64,000 bases of DNA from Litorimonas haliclonae. GTDB lineage: Bacteria; Pseudomonadota; Alphaproteobacteria; Caulobacterales; Maricaulaceae. The stretch covers positions 744,001-808,000 of the forward strand of contig NZ_CBCSCO010000001.1 in the NCBI RefSeq assembly GCF_965138505.1. Direction: 5' to 3'. Below, in pieces: positions 32,748 through 41,593 of this stretch; positions within the stretch are counted from its first letter, which is position 1, and each line of letters starts with the position of its first letter. The position numbers and the translations under genes are program-made. The notes under the pieces are model-generated. The model saw only the letters and a list, made by a program, of their open reading frames with translations, searched no databases and was not told the origin of the DNA.

Positions 32748-32801
32748 CATTGCTTGACCAGGTTATTTACCCGCCTAAAGTGTAAGAAAGGAACGAGTTT
32801 T

Positions 32802-33770
32802 ATGGATTGTCTTCTCTACGCATTTCACATTGATAAAACGGGCAAAGGCACTCAGCTTCCTGTGGATGTAATCCCGAAGCCTCCTAAGAGTGACGAAGGT
32901 TTTATTTGGTTGCATTTTGATCGCCGGAACCCTCAAACCCGGCAGGTTCTCATTGATGACAAAATGGTTGATGATGTCGCGACCCGGACCCTACTTGCCG
33001 AAGATAGTAGACCCCGAACCATTATTCGCGGAACGGACGCACTTATTAATTTACGCGGCATAAATTTAAACCCCGGAGCAGAACCAGAAGACATGATTCC
33101 GCTCCGTTTCTTCGCCCAAGATAATCGGGTCATCACCGTCTGCGGTCGCGTATTAAAAGCGACAGAAGACAGGGTTCGGCAATTACAAAATCAAAAAGTC
33201 TCGGCGACCCCCGGAGGGTTTATAGCAGGTTATGCCTTGGCCCTCTCTGATAGAATGGCCCCGACCATTACGGATTTGAACGAACAAATAGATACACTCG
33301 AAGAAATGCTGGACGCGGACAGAGATGAGGAGGCCGCCTCGCAAGTTTCTGAATTTCGAAGAGAAGCTATCATTTTGCGGCGGTATTTGGCCCCTCAACG
33401 CGACGCATTGAATGTTCTGTCCGCCCAGTCCTTGCATTGGATTTCATCTGATGATCAATTGCGGCTTCGAGACGCCGCGGATCAAGCGACACGAATTACT
33501 GAAGAACTCGAAGCCGTGCGGGATCGTTGTGCCATTGTGAAAGACCAACTGACCGACATGCGAGCCGAGGAAATGAACCGTAACATGATGATTTTATCTG
33601 TCGTGGCAGCTATTTTTCTGCCTCTGGGCCTGGTTTCAGGGATGATGGGAATCAACGTTGGGGGAATGCCCTGGGTCGAAACAAATATGGGGTTTTGGTA
33701 CGTTACGGCTATAGTCTTAGGTATAGGGGTGGTTCAGCTCATCGCCTTTCGTATCATGAAATGGATTTAG
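32802..33770 (+). CDS. zntB: CorA-family zinc transporter ZntB
   Basis: About 322 residues from ATG 32802, which has an SD (AAGGA). Upstream codons in frame look non-conserved. A large cytosolic N-domain with a long helical region (NEQIDTLEEMLDADRDEE, YLAPQRDALNVL) leads to two C-terminal helices. TM1 ends in the signature GMMGINVGGMPW, which in ZntB replaces the plain CorA GMN. TM2 is FWYVTAIVLGIGVVQLIAF. ZntB imports or exports Zn2+ using the proton gradient; direction is debated. Confidence 0.88.
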   Translation: MDCLLYAFHIDKTGKGTQLPVDVIPKPPKSDEGFIWLHFDRRNPQTRQVLIDDKMVDDVATRTLLAEDSRPRTIIRGTDALINLRGINLNPGAEPEDMIPLRFFAQDNRVITVCGRVLKATEDRVRQLQNQKVSATPGGFIAGYALALSDRMAPTITDLNEQIDTLEEMLDADRDEEAASQVSEFRREAIILRRYLAPQRDALNVLSAQSLHWISSDDQLRLRDAADQATRITEELEAVRDRCAIVKDQLTDMRAEEMNRNMMILSVVAAIFLPLGLVSGMMGINVGGMPWVETNMGFWYVTAIVLGIGVVQLIAFRIMKWI

Positions 33771-33779
33771 CCGGGTTTG

Positions 33780-34559
33780 ATGTTCCGGGTTTTAATAGGC
33801 TTTGTTTTGTTCTGCGCGGCTCTTTTTATGTCGGGGTCGATCATGGGCCAAACGGCCTCCTCCGAAACGCCGCGCCCGCAAACAAACGCAAATATTAAGC
33901 CAGCAGATATCTCAAACGCCGAATTTGAGAGGGCCTTTCGAACTCTTAAATCTCAAGATCAGTTGCAATTTGAATTAGCGGAAGCCCCTCCGCCGCCAAA
34001 ACTAGACTGGTTAGAGAGATTCTTAGAGCCAATTTTCAAATTTCTAGGAAACCTCCTCCCTCTTTTTACAATTCTGTTTTGGGCATTTATCGCCCTCGGG
34101 ATTACCCTTCTTTTATATATTATCGGAAAGGCGCTTTGGGATTTTCGGCTCCATAGGTTTAATCGCGACAAGAAAAATGCAGAGACCTCGTCTCTTTATC
34201 GCCCATCTGAGATAAGAGCGCGGGTATTGCTGGCCGCCGTCGACGCGTTGGCCGCCAAAGGCCTGTTTGCCGAAGCGGTTCATCAGCTTCTTTTTCGGTC
34301 TATTCAAGATATTGCAGTGGCGAGACCCAATGTCATACGCCGGTCTTATACCTCGCGAGAAATTGCCGGTTTATCTGCATTAACGCCTGAAACCCGGACC
34401 GCATTTTCTCTTATCGCCGCCGAAGTGGAGAAATCACATTTTGGGGGGCGGGCGTTAAACGAGGAGGTCTTTTTACGCTGCAGGAAAGCCTATGCCCAAT
34501 TTGCGGTATCGGAACCGTCGGATGAGACGCTTCCGATAACTGAAGGAGCCCCGGCATGA
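33780..34559 (+). CDS. DUF4129-type membrane protein of the MoxR module
   Basis: About 259 residues. An N-terminal signal or anchor (LIGFVLFCAALFMSGSIMG) is followed by a Pro-rich periplasmic stretch, one strong membrane helix (LLPLFTILFWAFIALGITLLLYIIG, about residues 95-120) and a helical cytosolic domain (IRARVLLAAVDALAAKGLFAEAVHQLLFRSIQDI) typical of DUF4129. It heads the six-gene set and overlaps the next gene by 4 bases. The role is unknown. Confidence 0.75.
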   Translation: MFRVLIGFVLFCAALFMSGSIMGQTASSETPRPQTNANIKPADISNAEFERAFRTLKSQDQLQFELAEAPPPPKLDWLERFLEPIFKFLGNLLPLFTILFWAFIALGITLLLYIIGKALWDFRLHRFNRDKKNAETSSLYRPSEIRARVLLAAVDALAAKGLFAEAVHQLLFRSIQDIAVARPNVIRRSYTSREIAGLSALTPETRTAFSLIAAEVEKSHFGGRALNEEVFLRCRKAYAQFAVSEPSDETLPITEGAPA

Positions 34560-35830
34560 GTATTGCAAGTGGCTCACAGATTCACGAAACGGGCAATGAC
34601 AACCGCCTGATGAGCACAGGTCTGATTATCGGTCTGGTTCTCATCGGGTTATTTTCTTTTTCCGCTCTTATGGGGCTGATGGGATATGCCGACGACATTC
34701 GTGACAAGAACAATGGCCAAGCCCACGCAATATCTAATTCAGCCATTGGCTTTGTTGGCTTGAAAGTTTTGCTAGACGAGACAGGGCAGAACACCTCTCT
34801 TGACCCCAACGAAGCCTCGCACTTTAGTGGTGATAGCCTTCGGCTTTACACGCTGACCTCTGCGTTCCAAACTGACGCTCTGGATGAGTTAAACCCAGAA
34901 TCGACTAAGCTCATTATTCTCCCGAAGTGGAATGTTGCGCCTGTTCCAAAAGTAGCAGGTTGGGTCAGGAAAGCCCCGTTCGGAGAGATCGTAAGCCAGG
35001 AAACCCTCGCGTCTAATTTGGAAGATTTTGCAGGGGATGTAACTCTGTCACAAGCCGATAATAAAGACGAAACTATTGCAAAGTCGTACCGCTTGGCATT
35101 GGCTGAAACAGGCGCGACTTATACCAATCGCTTTCCAAGGCTTCAGACGATTAAAGGCTCGCAATTGGACGCCGTCCTGACCACGGAGTCCGGCGATATC
35201 CTTTTGGCCAAACTCAAAGGGTCACAAAGCTATATTTTATCAGATCCCGACCTTCTGAATACATCGGGATTGAACACACGTTCAGGGGCGCGGTTTGCTC
35301 TCGACATCCTCAACTATATTTCGGAACGCCACCAGACAGATCACTATGTGTTTGACCTGTCACTGCATGGGATCGGCGGGCGACAAAATATGATTAAGGT
35401 CTTTACCCAACCTCCGTTCCTGGGAATTACCTTTCTGATAATAGTAATGTTAATTCTAATCGCTTGGCAGGCGTTTCTTCGCTTTGGTGATGCAAAACGC
35501 GGCGCCGCCGAAGATTTTGGAGAGGATTTTCACATGGGGCCTCAGTCTTTGACACGCACGACGGCTGATTTTCTAGCGATAGCCCGCCGCGAGGCAAGCT
35601 TGGGTGATCATTACGCAAACCTTATCCGCCAACAGGCTCTAAAGGCTCTTCACTTACCGGGAAGTGAAGCCGTGGCCCGTCAAGAAGCTTTAAATAAACG
35701 CGAGGATAAGAAATCCTTGCAACCCACATTTTCTGAGTTGAAGAAACAGGCTCAATCCGTGACGACGCGGCACGACATGTTAAAATTAGCAGACGCCCTA
35801 CAGGACTGGAAAAGGAAGATTATTTCATGA
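34556..35830 (+). CDS. DUF4350 domain membrane protein
   Basis: A 424-residue protein with an N-terminal helix (GLIIGLVLIGLFSFSALMGLMGY, about 24-46) and a C-terminal helix (FLGITFLIIVMLILIAWQAFL, about 290-310). The DUF4350 domain lies between, on the periplasmic side, with NSAIGFVGLKVLLDETG and TKLIILPKW, then IILSDPDLLNTSG-like text near residue 235. The cytosolic tail is helical. It is commonly encoded with DUF4129, MoxR and DUF58 genes, as here, and overlaps both neighbours by 4 bases. Confidence 0.8.
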   Translation: MSIASGSQIHETGNDNRLMSTGLIIGLVLIGLFSFSALMGLMGYADDIRDKNNGQAHAISNSAIGFVGLKVLLDETGQNTSLDPNEASHFSGDSLRLYTLTSAFQTDALDELNPESTKLIILPKWNVAPVPKVAGWVRKAPFGEIVSQETLASNLEDFAGDVTLSQADNKDETIAKSYRLALAETGATYTNRFPRLQTIKGSQLDAVLTTESGDILLAKLKGSQSYILSDPDLLNTSGLNTRSGARFALDILNYISERHQTDHYVFDLSLHGIGGRQNMIKVFTQPPFLGITFLIIVMLILIAWQAFLRFGDAKRGAAEDFGEDFHMGPQSLTRTTADFLAIARREASLGDHYANLIRQQALKALHLPGSEAVARQEALNKREDKKSLQPTFSELKKQAQSVTTRHDMLKLADALQDWKRKIIS

Positions 35831-36792
35831 ATGATGTAAAGTTAGAGGCCGTTGAAAGCCTGGCGGAAAAGCTTCGAACAGAGATTTCCAAAGCCATTAT
35901 CGGGCAAAAAGAGACCGTTGATTTGATGTTGGTCTCCCTCTTGTCAGGGGGACATGTTTTGCTGGAAGGCGTGCCCGGAACCGCTAAGACTTTCCTGGCT
36001 CAGGTTTTTTCTCATGCAATGAAACTTGATTTTGGACGCATCCAGTTCACACCAGATTTATTGCCCGGCGACCTGATCGGGACAAATTTATTTAATTTTC
36101 AAACCTCTGAGTTCTCGCTCATCAAAGGCCCGATATTTTGCGACCTGCTTTTGGCCGATGAAATAAACCGGACACCGCCCAAGACTCAGGCGGCTCTCTT
36201 GGAGTCGATGCAGGAACGACAAGTCACAATTGACGGAAATGCTCACCCCCTTGGTAAGAATTTCATGGTTATCGCCACGCAAAACCCTATTGAACAGCAA
36301 GGGACCTACCCCCTCCCCGAAGCACAACTCGACCGTTTTCTTTTCAAACATGTCCTCGACTATCCAAACCGAGACGAAGAAATAGAAATTATTCAGCGCC
36401 ACGGGTCGCAAAGCGGAACGCCGGATCTCAAATCATTGGGCGTCAAGCCTATTGCGACGGCCGCCTCTATCAAGGCAGCAAAAGCTGTTATTCCCGACAT
36501 TAGGCTCGGGGAAGATATTACGCATTACATTGTAGACCTGGTTCGCGGCACACGCAGCAATCCTTTGTTTGAGACAGGAGCTTCGCCGCGCGCAGCCGCC
36601 ATGATTGCCATCGCGTCACGGGCGAAAGCCGCTCTAAATGGCCGGGATTTTGTTATTCCGGATGATGTAAAAGCAATAGCACTTCCCGCCCTGCGCCACC
36701 GCGCTATCTTATCCCCAACCGCAGAAATCGAAGGACGCAGCGCAGATGCCGTGATTACAGCCGTTATCGAGCAGACGGAAGCCCCGCGATAG
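35827..36792 (+). CDS. MoxR family AAA+ ATPase
   Basis: A 321-residue AAA+ ATPase of the MoxR/RavA class, thought to act as a chaperone in assembling or activating partner proteins carrying VWA-like domains. Walker A is EGVPGTAKTFL (about residue 48), Walker B is LLLADEINRTPPKTQAALLESMQE (about 112), sensor 1 is VIATQNPIEQQGTYPLPEAQLDRF and sensor 2 falls in GASPRAAAM. All catalytic motifs are intact. It is the only energy-using enzyme in the six-gene set. Confidence 0.94.
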   Translation: MNDVKLEAVESLAEKLRTEISKAIIGQKETVDLMLVSLLSGGHVLLEGVPGTAKTFLAQVFSHAMKLDFGRIQFTPDLLPGDLIGTNLFNFQTSEFSLIKGPIFCDLLLADEINRTPPKTQAALLESMQERQVTIDGNAHPLGKNFMVIATQNPIEQQGTYPLPEAQLDRFLFKHVLDYPNRDEEIEIIQRHGSQSGTPDLKSLGVKPIATAASIKAAKAVIPDIRLGEDITHYIVDLVRGTRSNPLFETGASPRAAAMIAIASRAKAALNGRDFVIPDDVKAIALPALRHRAILSPTAEIEGRSADAVITAVIEQTEAPR

Positions 36793-36796
36793 TCAC

Positions 36797-38155
36797 TTGG
36801 CGGCAAAGTCGAATATCTCGCGTTTCGCGCTCTATCCTACCGCCCGCGCGGTATGGCTTTTGGCGTTGGGTTTGCCTGTCGCTTTACTCATCGCGGTTCT
36901 TTTCCCGTCGATATGGGCGATAGGGGCCGCTTGGGCCGCCGCGATTATAGGGTTAATTCTTCTAGATACGACTTTGGCGGTTTCCAGCAAGTATATGCGG
37001 CCCGAATTGAAAATATCTCCACGCCAATATGTTGGCTCTACTCAAACCTCTGTTTTTGAATTGCCCGACTTCAAAGGACGTTTGCCGCGTGAGGCGGAAT
37101 TCAAACTAACTTCAAATGACCGGTTGGACGTATCGCCCGAAACCGCCTCGCTTAACGTCAGTGAAGGCACGCCCCGCATTGCCTTTGATTTACACGCTAA
37201 GCGACGCGGCGAAGCTGTCCTCAACCGGCTTTGGAGCCGCTGGCAAGGGCCTCTTCGCCTGATTTGGATGCAAAGATGTGATCCTCTAGAGTATTCGATT
37301 GCGGTTGTGCCGGACACGCAGTTGGTCAAGGACACGGCAATTGATTTCTTCTCCCGGGACGCTGTTTTTGGACAAAAAATTCAGAACTTGCGAGGGGAAG
37401 GGTCAGAGTTTGATGCGCTATCAGAATTTCTCCCGGGCATGGATAAGCGCGCCATCGACTGGAAACACTCTGCCCGGCACAACACCTTGCTTGCGCGGGA
37501 ATACAGAACAGAACGCAATCATAATATCGTCTTTGCGCTCGATAGCGGCTATTTGTTGTGTGAAGATATGGTCGACGAAAGTGGTCATAACCTGACCAAG
37601 CTGGACCGCGCTATCTCGGTGGCATTGGTTATGGGCTATGTCAGTTTAAAACTCGGAGATCGTGTCGGCATTTATAGTTTTGATAAGACACCGACTTCTT
37701 TTACTCCGCCTGTTTCCGGCCCCGCCTTATTTTCGAGGTTGCAAAGCGAGACGTCTAAAATTGATTATTCCCACGAAGAAACTAATTATGCATTCGGATT
37801 ATCTTATCTGGCGCAAAAATTAAAACGAAGAAGCCTTGTCGTGGTCTTCACCGACTTTATTGATACGACACAGTCTGAATTAATGCTCGAAACTATGACG
37901 CGACTCGTTAAAAAGCACCTCGTCATATTTGTAGCCTTTCGCAATCAACCTCTCAGCGCCTTAACGCAGATAGAGCCGCAAACGGCGGATGACGTTAGCC
38001 GGGCGGTGATTGCTCAAAGCCTATTGTCGGAACGAGAAATTGTACTCGCTAAGCTATCCCGGATGGGCGTCGATGTCATAGATGTCGATCCCGATACTCT
38101 AAATGCGGATGTCGTGAACCGCTATCTTGATTTAAAAAGTAGAGACGCGATCTGA
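36797..38155 (+). CDS. DUF58 domain protein (VWA-like) of the MoxR module
   Basis: A 452-residue protein with two N-terminal membrane helices (residues about 14-50) and a large domain. The DUF58 core is FDALSEFLPGMDKRAIDWKHSARHNTLLAREYRTER (about 198-233), followed by a VWA-like fold with FALDSGYLLCED as a MIDAS-like start and VVVFTDFIDT. The start appears to be TTG at 36797, 4 bases after the MoxR stop, since the first in-frame ATG lies beyond both helices. It is the expected MoxR partner. Confidence 0.9.
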   Translation: MAAKSNISRFALYPTARAVWLLALGLPVALLIAVLFPSIWAIGAAWAAAIIGLILLDTTLAVSSKYMRPELKISPRQYVGSTQTSVFELPDFKGRLPREAEFKLTSNDRLDVSPETASLNVSEGTPRIAFDLHAKRRGEAVLNRLWSRWQGPLRLIWMQRCDPLEYSIAVVPDTQLVKDTAIDFFSRDAVFGQKIQNLRGEGSEFDALSEFLPGMDKRAIDWKHSARHNTLLAREYRTERNHNIVFALDSGYLLCEDMVDESGHNLTKLDRAISVALVMGYVSLKLGDRVGIYSFDKTPTSFTPPVSGPALFSRLQSETSKIDYSHEETNYAFGLSYLAQKLKRRSLVVVFTDFIDTTQSELMLETMTRLVKKHLVIFVAFRNQPLSALTQIEPQTADDVSRAVIAQSLLSEREIVLAKLSRMGVDVIDVDPDTLNADVVNRYLDLKSRDAI

Positions 38156-39207
38156 TGAGAGACTTCAGCCCCGCACCAGCCAGTCAGTCTGAACTGGATA
38201 TCGCCAATCAGTCCTTAAAGTCTGAACGCTTTAGAGAGCTGCGTATGGCGCAATGGGCCCAATTAGAAGACTTGCTCAACCGCATGGATAAGCGCGGCAT
38301 TCGAAGTCTCGATACTCAAGACATATTAGACCTCCCGAAGTTATATCGTGGTGCCCTGTCGGCATTATCTGTTGCTAGAGCCACTTCTCTAGACCAAAAC
38401 GTGATCGCTTATTTGGAGAGCCTCTGCACCCGAGCTTATTACCGCCTCTATGGAACTCAGGCGGGTCTCGGCAAACGCATCATCGCTTTTTTAAGTCGAG
38501 ACTGGCCTCAAGCTGCAAAACGGCTCTGGAAAGATACGGCCATATCTGCCCTTCTTATTCTCATTTCAACAATCGCCGCCTATTTCCTCGTCCAAAGTAA
38601 TCCTGACTGGTTTTACAGTTTTGTAGATGCGGGCCTTGCAGGCGACCGTACCCCGGCGGCTTCGACGGAAGCCTTGCGATCTACTCTTTATGACAGACCC
38701 AACGACGAAACAGGGCTAGGTATATTCGCAAGTTATTTATTTTCAAATAATTCCCGTGTTGCAATTTTTGCCTTTGCTCTAGGGTTTGCCTTTGGCATTC
38801 CGACGATATTTTTCATGTTAAGCACAGGCTTTATGCTTGGCGGCTTCATTGGTTTATTTGCCTCTCGGGACTTAGGGTTTGAGGTTGGTGGATGGCTGAT
38901 TATCCATGGGTCGACAGAAATTTTCGCGATTATTCTTGCCGGGGGGGCAGGCCTCCATATTGGCCGGGCGATTGCCTTTCCCGGCTCTTTATCGCGAACG
39001 CAGTCTGCGGCCTTAGCGGGTAGAACCTCCGGTCTATTAATGGTTGGGGTTGTTCTCATGCTATTAGGCGCGGGGCTCTTGGAAGGCTATGCCCGCCAGC
39101 TAATAACCAGTGACGCGCTCAGATATAGTATCGGGATCGGCCTGCTCACCCTTTGGATGATGTATTTATATATCCCTCGTAGCCAGAAGGATCCGACGGC
39201 GCGATGA
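38155..39207 (+). CDS. SpoIIM-like (stage II sporulation protein M family) membrane protein
   Basis: A 350-residue membrane protein. A cytosolic helical N-domain (WAQLEDLLNRMDKRGIRSLD) precedes about five helices beginning at TAISALLILISTIAAYFLV (about 122). Family features are FSNNSRVAIFAFALGFAFGIPTIFFMLSTGFMLGGF and HGSTEIFAIILAGGAGLHIGRAI. Not evidence of sporulation: the family is common in non-sporing bacteria next to RDD and MoxR genes. Its ATG shares one base with the preceding stop, and its stop overlaps the next ATG. Confidence 0.85.
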   Translation: MRDFSPAPASQSELDIANQSLKSERFRELRMAQWAQLEDLLNRMDKRGIRSLDTQDILDLPKLYRGALSALSVARATSLDQNVIAYLESLCTRAYYRLYGTQAGLGKRIIAFLSRDWPQAAKRLWKDTAISALLILISTIAAYFLVQSNPDWFYSFVDAGLAGDRTPAASTEALRSTLYDRPNDETGLGIFASYLFSNNSRVAIFAFALGFAFGIPTIFFMLSTGFMLGGFIGLFASRDLGFEVGGWLIIHGSTEIFAIILAGGAGLHIGRAIAFPGSLSRTQSAALAGRTSGLLMVGVVLMLLGAGLLEGYARQLITSDALRYSIGIGLLTLWMMYLYIPRSQKDPTAR

Positions 39208-40085
39208 ACGAAACGCTCCAACATAACGCCCAAATCAAATCAACGGATCGCCGGAGTTTGATAACTCCGGAGGGGATTGACCTTCAAATACAGCTTGCTG
39301 ATGTAGGGGCGCGTATCGGCGCAATTGTAATTGATCTTGTTATTATCAATATCGCCTTGGTTCTTGGTTTTTTCGTCTTTGTTCTGGCCGGCATTACGGT
39401 AAACCCAGAAGTTGCTATCAGCCTCTATATTGTTTTCGCCCTGTTCTTGCGGAGCTTTTACTTCCTCGCCTTCGAGATGGGGCCAAAAGCGGCGACCCCC
39501 GGTAAACGAATGATGAAAATCAGAGTGGCCGCACGCAATACAGCTATTGGTCAGGCCCGCCTATCCGCCAACGCTATATTTGCGAGAAACGCCTTACGGG
39601 AAATCGAAATCTTCCTGCCGCTTTCATTTCTAATGGCAAATACCGAAAGCGTTGACGGGTTGGTAGGTTTACTCGGCCTTATCTGGAGCGGGCTATTTTT
39701 GCTTTTCCCTTTATTCAATAAGGACCGCTTACGGGCCGGAGATCTGATCGCCGGCACTTGGGTTGTCCGAGCTCCGAAACCCCTTTTAGGACGTGATTTG
39801 GCGAAACAAGATAGCCATAAAGTCTACACTTTTTTATTTTCCGCCGAACAAGTCGAAGCTTACGGCATTCATGAACTCCACGTTCTTGAAACCGTTTTAC
39901 GCACGAACAAAGCCGCCACCTTGCAAGAGGTCGCCGACCGAATTCGGAAAAAAATAAAATGGGAAAAGTCCGTACAAGAAAATGACCGAGACTTTTTGAG
40001 TGCCTATTACCGCGCTCTCAGAAAACGACTAGAGGCCCGCTTAATTATGGGCGTCAGGCGCAAAAATAAGTTCGATGCGCGGTAA
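39204..40085 (+). CDS. RDD family membrane protein with extra C-terminal domain
   Basis: A 293-residue protein. The RDD domain (about 22-190) shows the DVGARIGAIVIDLVI start with its Arg, AATPGKRMMKIRV, LFNKDRLRAGDLIAGTWVV and three hydrophobic segments. A charged cytosolic extension of about 90 residues follows (EAYGIHELHVLETVLRTN, VADRIRKKIKWEK, ENDRDFLSAYYRALRKRLEAR), unusual length for the family. It ends the MoxR module. Its last codons lie in a 20-bp tandem duplication that runs past the stop. Confidence 0.85.
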   Translation: MNETLQHNAQIKSTDRRSLITPEGIDLQIQLADVGARIGAIVIDLVIINIALVLGFFVFVLAGITVNPEVAISLYIVFALFLRSFYFLAFEMGPKAATPGKRMMKIRVAARNTAIGQARLSANAIFARNALREIEIFLPLSFLMANTESVDGLVGLLGLIWSGLFLLFPLFNKDRLRAGDLIAGTWVVRAPKPLLGRDLAKQDSHKVYTFLFSAEQVEAYGIHELHVLETVLRTNKAATLQEVADRIRKKIKWEKSVQENDRDFLSAYYRALRKRLEARLIMGVRRKNKFDAR

Positions 40086-40106
40086 TTAAGTTCGATGCGC
40101 GGTAAT
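40067..40106. repeat. 20-bp exact tandem duplication at the RDD stop
   Basis: The 20-mer TAAGTTCGATGCGCGGTAAT occurs at 40067-40086 and again immediately at 40087-40106. The first copy encodes the last residues (KFDAR) and the TAA stop; the second lies outside the gene. A replication-slippage duplication is the simple explanation. Confidence 0.9.
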
Positions 40107-40116
40107 AGAGAATAAA

Positions 40117-40365
40117 TCAGGCGACTTTGGACGTCTCTTCAATATTAAAAAAGTCATTCGGCATTTTATCAAAAACTTGGCAAATAGCGTAGAGACGGCT
40201 TGCAGAAATGCGGTTTGTTCCGCGCTCATATTTTTGAATTTGCTGAAACGTCACGCCGAGAGAGTCTGCGAGGTCTGTTTGCGTCATTGACGCATCTTTA
40301 CGCAATTGTCGGAGATATCTACCAATATGCTGGTCGATATGATTAGGGTTTCTTGGATTGGTCAT
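40117..40365 (-). CDS. Xre-family helix-turn-helix regulator
   Basis: An 82-residue protein consisting mostly of an HTH_XRE domain: IGRYLRQLRKDASMTQTDLADSLGVTFQQIQKYERGTN in outline (residues about 14-51), followed by RISASRLYAICQVFDKMPNDFF. It is the short, single-domain type common in Caulobacterales-like genomes. Palindromes in the 300-bp gap upstream could be its operators. Target genes are unknown. Confidence 0.9.
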   Translation of the reverse strand: MTNPRNPNHIDQHIGRYLRQLRKDASMTQTDLADSLGVTFQQIQKYERGTNRISASRLYAICQVFDKMPNDFFNIEETSKVA

Positions 40366-40390
40366 TACTATGTCCCGTCAGTTATTAAAT

Positions 40391-40450
40391 GCACATGCGC
40401 CTTTTTCACATGTGCCTAGGCCATTCTATCTACTTAATAGAAAGAATGGT
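40391..40450. promoter_or_regulatory. palindromes upstream of the HTH gene
   Basis: GCACATG (40391-40397) is the complement of CATGTGC (40409-40415), and CCATTCT (40421-40427) of AGAATGG (about 40444-40450). They lie 26-85 bp upstream of the HTH start and fit operator sites for the regulator or for hairpins. The remaining gap 40451-40668 holds an AT-rich stretch with a short GACC/GGTC hairpin near 40459 and no gene I can support. Confidence 0.35.
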
Positions 40451-40668
40451 AGGCCGACCGGGGTCGGTCTGAAATTATTAACGATATAAATACCGTTATC
40501 GCTGACTTAAATCACTTTAAGCTAAATTCCAGTCGTAATTGTGCTAGGTACACTTAAATTTCAGACACAATCACGTGAAATTCCCCTGATAACGGGAGCT
40601 GAACGACAGCTTTACCTCTTATTTGACGAATATTGAGCGACTGATGACAATAAAGGCTCTTTCGGGAA

Positions 40669-41508
40669 TCAAGAGGTTTTACGCTTGAAAATCCACCTTA
40701 TCCAAAGATAGAATATTTTTGGGGCCTCTAGCAGGTACCGCTTCCAGAGTCGCTTAGGCTCGCTCCCCAAGCGAAATAGCCATTCCAGACGCATATTTTG
40801 CATCCATTTTGGCGCGCGTTTGGTCCGTCCGCTCAAGAAGTCAAGAGATGCGCCGACACATAGCCCTAACCCGACACAATCGCCCCGTTCCAGACAGGCT
40901 TTCGCCACCATTTCTTGTTGCGGAGACCCGACACAAATAAATGTATATCGAGCCGGATGTTTTGCAACGAATTCTGCTGCGTCGGCAATCGCCTGCGGCT
41001 TATAACGCATTCCCATGGGCGGTTGATGTATATTGACTTTATCCAATCCATAAATCGACTTGACGGTTTCAACAATCTCTTCATCCGCGCCGATGATATT
41101 AATTTTGTCTTCCGATGTAATGACATTGTCGAAAAGTTGCTGAGTAAGGTCGGATCCTGGCACAGCCTTGAGAGGAATACCGGATATCGCTGCCAGTAAC
41201 TCCAATATACGGGAATCGCAAACAGACAGCCAAGAGGCTTCGTAAAGTGGTTTAAAAACTTCCGGTTCTTTGGCCAAACGAACAAGATGGTCCACATTGG
41301 GGGTTACGATAAACCGAAACCCGTGATTCATAGTCATCCATTTAGCACGAGCCAGAGTTTGCATGGGCGTTAAAGGATCAAAGGTTGCCCCAATGAAATC
41401 ATAAGATCGTTGGTTAATTCGCCAGTCCACTTGTCCATCGCGTTGTTCCAGTCTTCTGTCTTCACCTCGCGGCACAGGGGGTACAATATGTTTTGTGGCG
41501 CCCATCAC
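40669..41508 (-). CDS. WecB/TagA/CpsF family glycosyltransferase
   Basis: A 279-residue GT26-family glycosyltransferase. Signature parts are GFRFIVTPNVDHLVRLAKEPEV in outline (with the Thr-Pro-Asn-x-Asp motif at about 63-67), the nucleotide-sugar site KAVPGSDLTQQLFDN, NIIGADEEIVETV and FICVGSPQQEMVAKACLERGDCVGLGLCVGASLDFLSG in outline, where Gly-Ser-Pro-Gln-Gln-Glu is conserved. Members add ManNAc or similar sugars to lipid-linked acceptors in surface polysaccharide synthesis. No other polysaccharide genes are adjacent. Confidence 0.9.
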   Translation of the reverse strand: MMGATKHIVPPVPRGEDRRLEQRDGQVDWRINQRSYDFIGATFDPLTPMQTLARAKWMTMNHGFRFIVTPNVDHLVRLAKEPEVFKPLYEASWLSVCDSRILELLAAISGIPLKAVPGSDLTQQLFDNVITSEDKINIIGADEEIVETVKSIYGLDKVNIHQPPMGMRYKPQAIADAAEFVAKHPARYTFICVGSPQQEMVAKACLERGDCVGLGLCVGASLDFLSGRTKRAPKWMQNMRLEWLFRLGSEPKRLWKRYLLEAPKIFYLWIRWIFKRKTS

Positions 41509-41593
41509 GTTCTTACTTTCTTCTCGTTTTCATTTCCAATCTTTACCAAAAGAGAGTTAGGATTGGGTTTACAAGACAGCCTCTGCCCCCCAC

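Noticed and set aside
38155..39207. Reading the SpoIIM-like gene as evidence for sporulation
   Set aside because: The family is widespread in non-sporing bacteria next to RDD and MoxR genes, and no other sporulation gene is present.
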